Assembly: GCA_937928005.1 (NCBI GenBank) | Contig: CALFVD010000004.1 | Location: 1-48,170, forward strand | Length of the DNA stretch: 48,170 nt | Origin: an uncultured Neomegalonema sp. | Lineage (GTDB): Bacteria > Pseudomonadota > Alphaproteobacteria > Rhodobacterales > Rhodobacteraceae | Direction: 5' to 3' | Shown here: positions 41,002 through 48,170 of the stretch, piece after piece | Position numbering within the stretch: the stretch's first letter is position 1 | How the letters are laid out: each line of letters opens with the position of its first letter | Notes under the pieces: generated by a model | Told to the model about the DNA's origin: nothing | Seen by the model: the letters and a program-made list of their open reading frames with translations, nothing else | The model's database searches: none | Translations under genes and position numbers: made by a program

Positions 41002-42231
41002 TCAGGAACGCTTCTGAGCGTCTAGTTCGAGGAATTGGTCGATGATCACCTGAAGGCATTCAGGGTTGGAATGTTCACCGTCGATATACTGATCAGGGCG
41101 GCAGCCGAGCGGGTAAGGGTCAAAACCACCGATGATCTTTAGGCCGTAGGTCGAGGCGAACTTGCGGGTCTGCTCCTCGATCTTCCTCAAGCCGTCTAGA
41201 TACGGGCTGTTCTGTACCGCATCCCAGTAGACCGGATTAAAAGGTGGATGAGCGAGGTAGATTTCGACACCTTGGGCGACGAGATATTCAAGCATCTTGT
41301 CCACCGCTTCAATGGCGGGCGGATAGAGTGGCGGCGGCGAATTACGCTTGGAATAGGCGAAAGATAGCGCATCGCCCTTGGCACGGCCCGGCGTGAAGGC
41401 TTCGTCATGGAGCATCGACCAAGAGATCGATCCATCGGGTAGAAGCGTATCGAGTGTTGGGTGCTTCTTGAGGTCTGACGCACCGGGTTGCACGGGCGAT
41501 TTAAGCCAGCGCATCACGTTTGCCTTTAGCAGCGGCAAAGACAACGTCTGTTGCAAGCGTGGTTTAAGCGGGTCGGTGAAGTGGTCATGCGCAGGAATAC
41601 CGAGGCGTTTGGCCATGGCACGATAATCATCCAGAATCGGAACCCAAAGCCAATCTGTACGATCTTCGACCTTCGTGAACATGTTGTCACGGATCGAAAT
41701 AATCATGCGCTTGGGCAATTTATCGTGCTGAATGAACATCTCAGGGACGCCGAGAATATCCTCGTAGTAATCGCGGTGGACATGGGCGTTATAGAGATCA
41801 ACGCCACGGCCCAGCTCTGCATGGGCTTCCTGCCAATGGCTCGCACCGAGGATGGCGACATAAGGTGTACGGTCGAGATTGGCGATGTGTTGGTGGCGCA
41901 GGCGGCGTGTCTCGATATTTAGATCGTAGGTCAGGTAACTTTTGCCACTGGCGAGAATTTCAGCTGTGCGTTCGATATGCGCATCATCATGCAGCAGAGG
42001 CGCGAGCGCCGTGTTGGCAGATCGCACGCCGAGAAGGCCGATGAGGAACAAGGCGAAAGTGAGAAGAATGTAGCGCGCTGCTGAATCGGTACGTCCTAGA
42101 CCCTGTTCGCCCTTAGCCGTGACAAGATCAGTCGTTGCGTGGTCCCGGTCACGCCGCCCTATCGCATTGCGAGGCAGCGCGCGGCGATCCGCGCTTTTCC
42201 GCTCCATGTAGTCTTCTGAAGTCGTGTTCAT
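41002..42231 (-). CDS. Membrane-anchored SGNH-like protein (DltD/AlgX-like partner)
   Basis: A protein of about 409 residues: charged cytoplasmic N-terminus, one membrane helix (about 52-69, YILLTFALFLIGLLGV), then a periplasmic SGNH-type domain. A nucleophile motif GASHW (S131) and a late DGEH (D384, H387) make up a plausible Ser-Asp-His set, as in DltD and AlgJ/AlgX partners of MBOATs. Start is uncertain: ATG at 42261, 42231 or 42207; only 42231 has an AGG close by. First gene of the operon. Confidence 0.82.
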   Translation of the reverse strand: MNTTSEDYMERKSADRRALPRNAIGRRDRDHATTDLVTAKGEQGLGRTDSAARYILLTFALFLIGLLGVRSANTALAPLLHDDAHIERTAEILASGKSYLTYDLNIETRRLRHQHIANLDRTPYVAILGASHWQEAHAELGRGVDLYNAHVHRDYYEDILGVPEMFIQHDKLPKRMIISIRDNMFTKVEDRTDWLWVPILDDYRAMAKRLGIPAHDHFTDPLKPRLQQTLSLPLLKANVMRWLKSPVQPGASDLKKHPTLDTLLPDGSISWSMLHDEAFTPGRAKGDALSFAYSKRNSPPPLYPPAIEAVDKMLEYLVAQGVEIYLAHPPFNPVYWDAVQNSPYLDGLRKIEEQTRKFASTYGLKIIGGFDPYPLGCRPDQYIDGEHSNPECLQVIIDQFLELDAQKRS

Positions 42232-42369
42232 GAATTGGAAACCTGTATAAGCATCGCGCATTAGAAGTTCTTTTTACCGAACCCCGATTGAGATTGAGTA
42301 AAACCACATTGTTTTGATGGCTCACTCGTTAGGTTTGACGTATTTTTTACTTTGAATTTTTCATTTTAT

Positions 42370-43893
42370 TTAGTTTCCACACCGCCCCGACTGCAAATTG
42401 GCTTCGGTCATGCCGTGTGTATCGGCAATCACGGGCAGCGTACGATCCAGTGGAAAGGCAACTGTGACTTGCGTGCCCTCACCCGGCACCGATGCAAGCG
42501 TGATTCGCGCGTCATGCGCGTTGGTCATTAGCCGCGCAAGAGGCAGACCCAGCCCAATACCTTCATAGGAGCGGCCTAGCGTATCGTCAGCCTGATAAAA
42601 AGCATCGAAGACGCGCTCTTGCTTTTCTTCAGCGATACCAATTCCGTCATCTACAATCATCAGAATTCCAGCACCATCAGACATGCGCTTACATGAAATA
42701 TTAATGCTTGCAGGGTCGGCAGTGAAACGAACGGCGTTATCGAACAGGTTATGGACAATCATTCGCAGCGCATATTGATCAATGCGTAGCGCATCGATTG
42801 ACGCATCGACATCGACCGAAACCTGAAGATCGCGTTCGGGGTTTGCATTCTGGATAGGCTTGATCACATCAAGAATAAAATGACGAATATCCGTGATTGT
42901 CTCATCGTTGAAAGTATGCTGACCCGACTCGATGCGGGAAAAGGAAATTACGGTGTTGATGATATCCAGCAGTGACTTGCCGCTCTGGTTGATTTGATCC
43001 GCATATTCCGTGAGGATCGGTGTTGGCGCTTCACGTACGATCAGATCAGAAAAGCCAATAATGCCATGCAGCGGGGTGCGCAGTTCATGGCTGATATTGG
43101 CAAAAAACGAGGATTTTGCGCGACTTACGGCTTCAGCATCGCTCTTGGCGCGCAGAATGGAGTTCTGCATCGCTTTTTGCTGTGTCACGTCAATAGAAAC
43201 ATAGACCGCACCACCACGCGGCGTGCGCGTGCGGCTGACGGCGTAAACGGCACCGTCATCCAGACCACCGATCTCAATTTCGCTTAATTCGGTCGTATCA
43301 AGGCTATCGGCAATACGATCAATTAGATGGGCGGCTTTATTCGTATCCTGTGCGGCCCCTTGCTCGCCCGCAACCGCATCAAGCATCTGATTAAAACGGC
43401 TGTTGCGAGCAGTGCAGACGCCATTTTGTTCGATAGCTGCAATTCCAGCACCAGCATTTTCCAGTGTGGTAGACAGCAGCTCGGTCTTGCTGGCCAGCGC
43501 CTTCATCGCATCGGCATGGGCGATAGAATATCGGATCGTGCGCTCAAGTGTGCGAGCATCCAGCTCCGACTTATCGAGGTAATCGGACGCACCAGCTTCG
43601 GTCGCCGCAACGTCGATATCATGCTGACCCACGCCCGTAAGCAAGACCAGAGGGACGATAACGCCATTGTCACGCGCCATACGAATGAACTCAAGACCCG
43701 TTCGCCCCCCGATCCGGTAATCGACAAAGCATATGTCAATTTCGGACGAAGAAAGACGTTCGAGACCCTGTTCATAGGCTTCGATCCATTCGAGGTTGAC
43801 GGAGACGCCGGAGATCTCTTCGAGGGTTTCTCGTGTGATCTCGTAGTCGTCTTCGTCGTCCTCAATCAGAAGGACAGTGAGGTCGCGTTTCAT
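42370..43893 (-). CDS. Receiver-histidine kinase hybrid
   Basis: A 507-residue cytoplasmic signalling protein with no membrane helix. An N-terminal receiver domain has acidic residues E11-D13 and phospho-acceptor D58 (CFVDYRIGG); a PAS-like region follows (about 130-235); then a HisKA domain with H269 (FFANISHELRTPLHG) and an HATPase domain with N-box NLFDNAVRF and G-boxes DDGIGI and GIGLGLPLA. It can both receive a phosphoryl group and act as a kinase. It follows the single receiver protein after 11 bp. Confidence 0.9.
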   Translation of the reverse strand: MKRDLTVLLIEDDEDDYEITRETLEEISGVSVNLEWIEAYEQGLERLSSSEIDICFVDYRIGGRTGLEFIRMARDNGVIVPLVLLTGVGQHDIDVAATEAGASDYLDKSELDARTLERTIRYSIAHADAMKALASKTELLSTTLENAGAGIAAIEQNGVCTARNSRFNQMLDAVAGEQGAAQDTNKAAHLIDRIADSLDTTELSEIEIGGLDDGAVYAVSRTRTPRGGAVYVSIDVTQQKAMQNSILRAKSDAEAVSRAKSSFFANISHELRTPLHGIIGFSDLIVREAPTPILTEYADQINQSGKSLLDIINTVISFSRIESGQHTFNDETITDIRHFILDVIKPIQNANPERDLQVSVDVDASIDALRIDQYALRMIVHNLFDNAVRFTADPASINISCKRMSDGAGILMIVDDGIGIAEEKQERVFDAFYQADDTLGRSYEGIGLGLPLARLMTNAHDARITLASVPGEGTQVTVAFPLDRTLPVIADTHGMTEANLQSGRCGN

Positions 43894-43904
43894 TCAGCGG
43901 TCAC

Positions 43905-44369
43905 TCAAGCTGCACGGTCAGTGCATTCAGGAGGCAAGGCGACGATTTCAACCCAGTAATGACCGATGGCTTTTACCACCTCGATCAAACCGTCAAAGGT
44001 AACGGGTTTGGTAATGAACGAGCTGACACCAAGGCCATAGGTACGAATGATGTCTTCCTCGGCTTTGGATGTGGTGAGGATAACCACAGGAATCCGGCAC
44101 AGCTCTGGGTCTTCCTTCATCTTGGCAAGCGCCGTACGACCGCACATGCGTGGCATGTTCAGATCCAGCAAGATAACGCCAGGATAGGCTTTACCCTTCA
44201 TATTCTCATACTTGCCCTCACGGCGCAGGTATTCGAGAAGTTGTTCGCCATCTTCGACAAAATCAACTGGATTTTGAAGCAGGCTTTCTTCAAACGCATC
44301 TTCAATCAACATGCGATCATCGGCGTCGTCATCGGCCACAAGAATTGTAATCGGTGCAGTATTACGCAT
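43905..44369 (-). CDS. Single-domain response regulator (Rcp1-like)
   Basis: A 154-residue receiver without output domain. Phospho-acceptor is D69 (ILLDLNMP), with acidic pocket D13-D15, T100 (ILTTSK) and K121 (ITKPV). The length and the YLRREGKYENMK loop resemble Rcp1-type partners of phytochrome-like kinases. It lies between the PAS kinase and the receiver-kinase, so a phosphorelay of the three is likely. Confidence 0.92.
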   Translation of the reverse strand: MRNTAPITILVADDDADDRMLIEDAFEESLLQNPVDFVEDGEQLLEYLRREGKYENMKGKAYPGVILLDLNMPRMCGRTALAKMKEDPELCRIPVVILTTSKAEEDIIRTYGLGVSSFITKPVTFDGLIEVVKAIGHYWVEIVALPPECTDRAA

Positions 44370-44380
44370 TGAATTGCCCC

Positions 44381-46372
44381 TCAGTCGTTTTCTGGCTGCT
44401 GTTTTTGCTGGATTGGGAGCGTAACGATGAACGTCGCTCCCTGACCTTCGATACCGTCGGCATCAATCAGGCCGCCATGGCGCTCCACAATCTTGCGAAC
44501 GGTGGCAAGGCCAATGCCGGTGCCCTCGTATTCGTTGCGTCCGTGAAGACGCTGAAAGATCGTGAATATTTGGTCTTTGTATTTGTTATCGAACCCGATC
44601 CCATTGTCAGCAACGCGCAACACGCACATATCTGGCTGATCATCGAAATGTTCATTTCGTATAATCTCTGCACTAACGGTGACGACGGGCGTAACGCCGG
44701 GCCGTTGAAACTTTAGGGCATTACCAACAAGATTTTGTAGAAGCTGGCGCATCTGGGTACGGTCTGCATCGATTACAGGCAGACGCTCGTAATCCACCCG
44801 CGCATTGGTCTCCTCGATACGGATTTGTAAATCTCCGACAACGCCATCTAGGCATTCGCCAAGGTCGATTTTCGAGAATGGCTTTGCATTTGTCGTAACG
44901 CGAGAATATCCGAGGAGGTCGTTGATAAGCAGGCGCATACGGCTCGTCGCATTCTGCATCCGCTCAACGTATTTCTTACCGCCATCAGGAAGATCATCGG
45001 CGTATTTGGTAGCAAGGCGGTCGCCGAAAGTTTCGATCTTCCGCAGCGGCTCCTGAAGATCATGCGAAGCCACATAAGCGAAATCCTGCAACTCTCGGTT
45101 GGATACCTCAAGCTGACGTGTATATTGGGTTAGGCGTTCTTGAGAGCGTTCAAGTTCGGTAACATCCTGATAAGTGGCGATGGAGCCGCCCATACCGATC
45201 GGTTGGTGCATCACGGCGATGATGCGGCCATCAGCTAGATATTGGTTCAGCGTTGCTTGGGTCTTGAGACGGGCATGATCGGGACGCGCTGCGCGGGCGC
45301 GGGCTGCGTCGGCGGCGGAATAATTGCCCAAACTGATCGAATATTCCATGATCTCGCCGAGCAGGATGCCCGGTTTCACCACTTCAGGCGAAAAACCGTA
45401 CATCTGAAGATAGCGTTTGTTGCAGACAAGAAGACGCTGATCTGGCCCGAACATGCAAAGCCCTTGGACCATATTGTCGAGGGCAGCTTCAAAATGGATA
45501 TTGCGGCTACGCAGTTCGTCTGAAACGCGCAGGATTTCTAGCTCGCGATTCTTTAGTTCAGTGATATCGGTGCGAATGCCGACAATGCCACCATCTGAGG
45601 TGCGCTTTTCATGGACGCGAATCCAGCGCCCATCGCTCAGTTGTATCTCGTGTGGCTCACCGGGATTGCGATGCTCATGCATCCGCCATTCAAAGAATTC
45701 CTTGGCGCTTGCCTTGTCGCACTCAAACCCTTGCCGCTCGATATTCACTTCGAGCATGTCGGCATATTTGCGACCTGGTGCGATAATATCGGCAATGTTG
45801 GGATTCATTTCGATATAGCGGCGATTGTAAGCAATCAGCCGATCTTCAGAATCGAAAAGCGCAAAGCCATCAGCCATCGAATCGAGCGCATGGGACATGC
45901 GCGCGCGCGCCGCACTCGCCATCATCTCCATGCGATCATTATCCGGCGCCCCAACACCGGGAGCGGCGACAGGGCGAACCGATTCGACGATTTGTCCATC
46001 CGCAAGCAGCCGACGATGAACGTAAATCTCTACCCCGGTCGGCGCAGTGAAGCGGAACGAAAAACCACCAGCGGATGATAGGCGCTCAAGACCACGGCGA
46101 ATCATCTCTTCAGATGACGACATATCGTCCGAAGTACGGGCGATACTGATGCGCGCAAGCTCTTCAAGGGTTACTCCGGGGCGCGTATCGGACAACGAAT
46201 ATCCGCAAAGATCCCTGTAGCGAGCATTACAATAGACCAGCCGGCGAACGGGGTCGAACATCGCCAAACCCGAATCAGTGCCCTCAAGAAGACCCTGCAG
46301 AATCGCACTGGGCACACCTTCGGATTCCTGCTCCGTATCACTGGAAAATCGAGCATCGCTCAGGCTTGTCAT
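44381..46372 (-). CDS. PAS-domain histidine kinase (phytochrome-like kinase module)
   Basis: A 663-residue soluble kinase. Three PAS-type sensor domains lie at about 25-120, 155-275 and 285-410 (segments GLAMFDPVRRLVYCN, GFALFDSEDRLIAYNRRY, GLCMFGPDQRLLVCNKRY), then a HisKA box with H437 (FAYVASHDLQEPLRKI), and an HATPase domain (NLVGNALKFQ, DNGIGFD, GTGIGLATV). No membrane helices. ATG 46372 is behind GGAGGA, so 46414 is not used. The ligand is unknown. Confidence 0.9.
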   Translation of the reverse strand: MTSLSDARFSSDTEQESEGVPSAILQGLLEGTDSGLAMFDPVRRLVYCNARYRDLCGYSLSDTRPGVTLEELARISIARTSDDMSSSEEMIRRGLERLSSAGGFSFRFTAPTGVEIYVHRRLLADGQIVESVRPVAAPGVGAPDNDRMEMMASAARARMSHALDSMADGFALFDSEDRLIAYNRRYIEMNPNIADIIAPGRKYADMLEVNIERQGFECDKASAKEFFEWRMHEHRNPGEPHEIQLSDGRWIRVHEKRTSDGGIVGIRTDITELKNRELEILRVSDELRSRNIHFEAALDNMVQGLCMFGPDQRLLVCNKRYLQMYGFSPEVVKPGILLGEIMEYSISLGNYSAADAARARAARPDHARLKTQATLNQYLADGRIIAVMHQPIGMGGSIATYQDVTELERSQERLTQYTRQLEVSNRELQDFAYVASHDLQEPLRKIETFGDRLATKYADDLPDGGKKYVERMQNATSRMRLLINDLLGYSRVTTNAKPFSKIDLGECLDGVVGDLQIRIEETNARVDYERLPVIDADRTQMRQLLQNLVGNALKFQRPGVTPVVTVSAEIIRNEHFDDQPDMCVLRVADNGIGFDNKYKDQIFTIFQRLHGRNEYEGTGIGLATVRKIVERHGGLIDADGIEGQGATFIVTLPIQQKQQPEND

Positions 46373-46665
46373 CGCGGTTCCTCCGGTCGTGTACCCGGAA
46401 TTCGATCCGGTCACAGAAGGTGTTTACCGCCTACGTTCATAAAAAACGGTGAAGCCGCAGCCTTTTTTGGATTTGGCCTGTGCTGGGTCGCGATTAGACA
46501 GCGCCACATGAAGGCATACAAAAAGTTCTTTTTTAAAACTATTCCTAAAGAATCTAATTCCATGCAAAATCTCGGATTCAGCGGAACGGCTTGTTCATAT
46601 TGCTGTGGTCTATTGTGACCTCTTGACGACATGCATCAAAGCGTATCTGCGAGCTGGAACCGATT

Positions 46666-47625
46666 TTGCGTACACCGATCATTTCCGAACAGGGACGGAC
46701 GTTTTCCTCACTCCTTATTGCTGGAGCGATCGGGGCAGGTCTGGTTATACCCGATCTTGCAGCGATGCTTGCACCGCATGTGCTGACAGCATTGTTCTTT
46801 GTCGTCGTATTTTCGCTCAACTCCCAGACACAGAGTCCGATATCCTTACTGCGCAAACCCGATTCTTTTACCGGATTGTTCATGCTGTGGCAGATGGCGG
46901 GCATTCCCATGATTGTCACTATCTTCGCCACCCTGTCAGGATGTAACCTGACCATAACGGCCATATTGATTGCAATCACAACCGCCGGATCAGTCTTTGC
47001 CAGCCCCGCTCTGGTGCAGATGGTGGGCCTTAACCGTCAGATCGCCATACGCGGCATGATCCTGTCGACATGTATGATGCCTGTTTCTCTGCTCGTGTTC
47101 GGCGAAATCAATGGCGTGCTACCGCTGGATCTGAACTTCGTCAATTATGGCATTCATATTCTGAAATTCATCGCACTGCCGCTCGTCATCTCCAGTGTGT
47201 TCTGGAGAATCAAGGCAATGATGCCGCGTGACGCCGCGATTGCGACGCAACGCGGGATGCACTGGGCATCAACGATTGCCTTGATGATTTTCTGCGCAGG
47301 CATGATGCAGGAAATTCACCTGAACCGCGAAAACCATTTCGACGATTTGCTTTTTTATGCAGCCGTTGCAATCACTATGGCCGTCATGATGTACGCCATG
47401 ACAGTTGCGGTTTTCTATCACTATGGCGCAGAACGGGCGATGACTGCTGGCCTATTGGTCGCGAACCGGAATGTGGCGTTAAGCTTTGCGCTGTTGAGTT
47501 CAGTATTTCCGCCCGAAGTGATGACATTTGTGGCCGTGTCACAGTTTCCAATCTTCCTAACGCCGTTCTTGATGCGGATATACACGTCAATGCGCACAGC
47601 CAATGGCGAGATTGTCACCGAATAG
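46666..47625 (+). CDS. Polytopic membrane protein, bile acid:sodium symporter (BASS)-like
   Basis: A 319-residue inner-membrane protein with nine to ten hydrophobic segments. The late segment AMTAGLLVANRNVALSFALL resembles the conserved helix 9 region of BASS-type transporters (GNRN/MQN-AL pattern), so it is probably a sodium-coupled organic anion transporter, though the substrate is unknown. The first codon is a TTG at 46666 with GGA about ten bases upstream; no better start is seen. The 293-bp gap before it, shared with the divergent kinase operon, shows no further clear element. Confidence 0.6.
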   Translation: MRTPIISEQGRTFSSLLIAGAIGAGLVIPDLAAMLAPHVLTALFFVVVFSLNSQTQSPISLLRKPDSFTGLFMLWQMAGIPMIVTIFATLSGCNLTITAILIAITTAGSVFASPALVQMVGLNRQIAIRGMILSTCMMPVSLLVFGEINGVLPLDLNFVNYGIHILKFIALPLVISSVFWRIKAMMPRDAAIATQRGMHWASTIALMIFCAGMMQEIHLNRENHFDDLLFYAAVAITMAVMMYAMTVAVFYHYGAERAMTAGLLVANRNVALSFALLSSVFPPEVMTFVAVSQFPIFLTPFLMRIYTSMRTANGEIVTE

Positions 47626-47707
47626 CTTTCATTCTTGCGTGTGAGCCCGCCCGCGTCCATAACCTGTTCTGAAATGTGAACCGGCGTTTTAGAAGGATCG
47701 GGCCAGC

Positions 47708-48040
47708 ATGAGCACGGAAAAACCAATCAGAATTTATGCAGTCGAACTGATTTTTGCGGTCGCGCTGATCGGCGGAATCATCGTATTCGCGATATTCGGG
47801 AATATTTGGGATAATGAGGGACTCATTACATCCTGGTTCTCACTTCAACGATTCATCGCAGTCTTTGCAGCTATCTTGCTCGGTCTTGTTATCGGGTGGA
47901 TGATTTTTCCGCGTGTTCCTGCGGATATAATGAGCGCCGTACTGGGCGACCCGGATATCGACCCTAAGGAAACGATGACTTGGGCAAACCGCCGGGAAGG
48001 CGTCAACCAAGATGGAAAGCTTGGATCTCAAAAGGACTAG
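47708..48040 (+). CDS. Small two-helix membrane protein, unknown
   Basis: A 110-residue protein with two hydrophobic helices (about 10-30 and 48-66) and a hydrophilic C-terminus. AGAAGGA lies ahead of ATG 47708. It follows the transporter gene on the same strand by about 80 bp. The stop codon TAG lies inside the stem of the hairpin that follows. No family recognised. Confidence 0.7.
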   Translation: MSTEKPIRIYAVELIFAVALIGGIIVFAIFGNIWDNEGLITSWFSLQRFIAVFAAILLGLVIGWMIFPRVPADIMSAVLGDPDIDPKETMTWANRREGVNQDGKLGSQKD

Positions 48041-48071
48041 TGGATTGTTTCCAACGAAACGAACCCACTAG
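48037..48071. terminator. Hairpin overlapping the stop codon of the last gene
   Basis: CTAGTGGATTGTTTC (48037-48051) pairs with GAAACGAACCCACTAG (48056-48071) with one bulge and one wobble, then ATTTTGG. It may serve as a terminator or be a repeat arm. Confidence 0.6.
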
Positions 48072-48082
48072 ATTTTGGTTTG

Positions 48083-48170
48083 GTGGATCAACTTATCTCG
48101 ACATTTGAGTAGCTTACATCAAACGTCTGTTTTTCAGAACCGGGACTCAAATGTCTCGGTCGATCCACTA
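48083..48170. mobile_element. MITE-like palindromic element at the window end
   Basis: The left arm (48083-48110, GGTGGATC ... CATTTGAGT) and the right arm (48145-48170, ACTCAAATG ... GATCCACTA) are inverted copies with a few mismatches, 34 bp apart. Such a small non-coding, terminally inverted element is typical of a MITE or the joined ends of an insertion sequence. The right edge may continue beyond the window. Confidence 0.55.

Noticed and set aside
46441-46468. Possible terminator (A6 and T6 around a short GG/CC pairing)
   Set aside because: The stem is only two to three pairs, and it lies between divergent genes, where no terminator is expected.

Overview
The window looks like chromosomal DNA of an alphaproteobacterium, most likely from the Rhodobacterales. 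The signs are a 55-residue L33, a CarD/CdnL regulator, the lptM-lysA-DUF4175 (TIGR02302) order, a divergent MJ0042 zinc-ribbon gene next to ftsE, a DUF2794 protein, a long acyl-CoA dehydrogenase resembling methylsuccinyl-CoA dehydrogenase, and many 4-base start/stop overlaps. No rRNA, tRNA, phage structural gene, CRISPR array or transposase was seen.

Layout. 1-725: the 5' end of a gene leaving the window, then a tandem array of ~170-190 bp units with conserved hairpins. 726-4774: a minus-strand run (small membrane protein, YcgN-type cysteine cluster protein, MscS-type channel, alanyl-tRNA editing protein). 4956-7645: two exported thioredoxin-like proteins and an unknown exported protein. 7646-9027: palindrome-rich DNA around a GNAT gene. 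9028-11818: mepA, a phytase-like lipoprotein, an Ldh-family oxidoreductase. 11905-12995: an AT-richer pair of membrane proteins. 13110-17491: mcd-like gene, small exported protein, META-domain protein, PEP-CTERM-type protein. 17744-21894: ftsE-ftsX-plsC-like-tspO-lysE-like-phosphatase operon on the minus strand. 22064-28200: zinc-ribbon protein; lptM-lysA-DUF4175-M20 operon. 28608-30763: carD, rpmG, MFS transporter. 30810-34667: DUF4178-DUF4178-microprotein-DUF350-spermidine-synthase-like operon. 34827-37747: DUF2794 protein, TPR lipoprotein, modA-modB without modC.

The most interesting part is 37850-42231 (minus strand): a serine-hydrolase-like membrane-anchored protein, an MBOAT acyltransferase, a class II aminoacyl-tRNA-synthetase-like amino acid:carrier-protein ligase, and a small carrier protein. 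In logic this copies the Dlt system of Gram-positive bacteria (DltD, DltB, DltA, DltC), but with the NRPS-type adenylating enzyme replaced by a synthetase-derived ligase. I infer a system that loads an amino acid on a carrier protein and transfers it across the inner membrane to an envelope acceptor.

Upstream of it lies a minus-strand signalling operon (PAS histidine kinase, single-domain receiver, receiver-kinase hybrid; 42370-46372). The window ends with a BASS-like transporter, a small membrane protein and a palindromic MITE-like element at 48083-48170.
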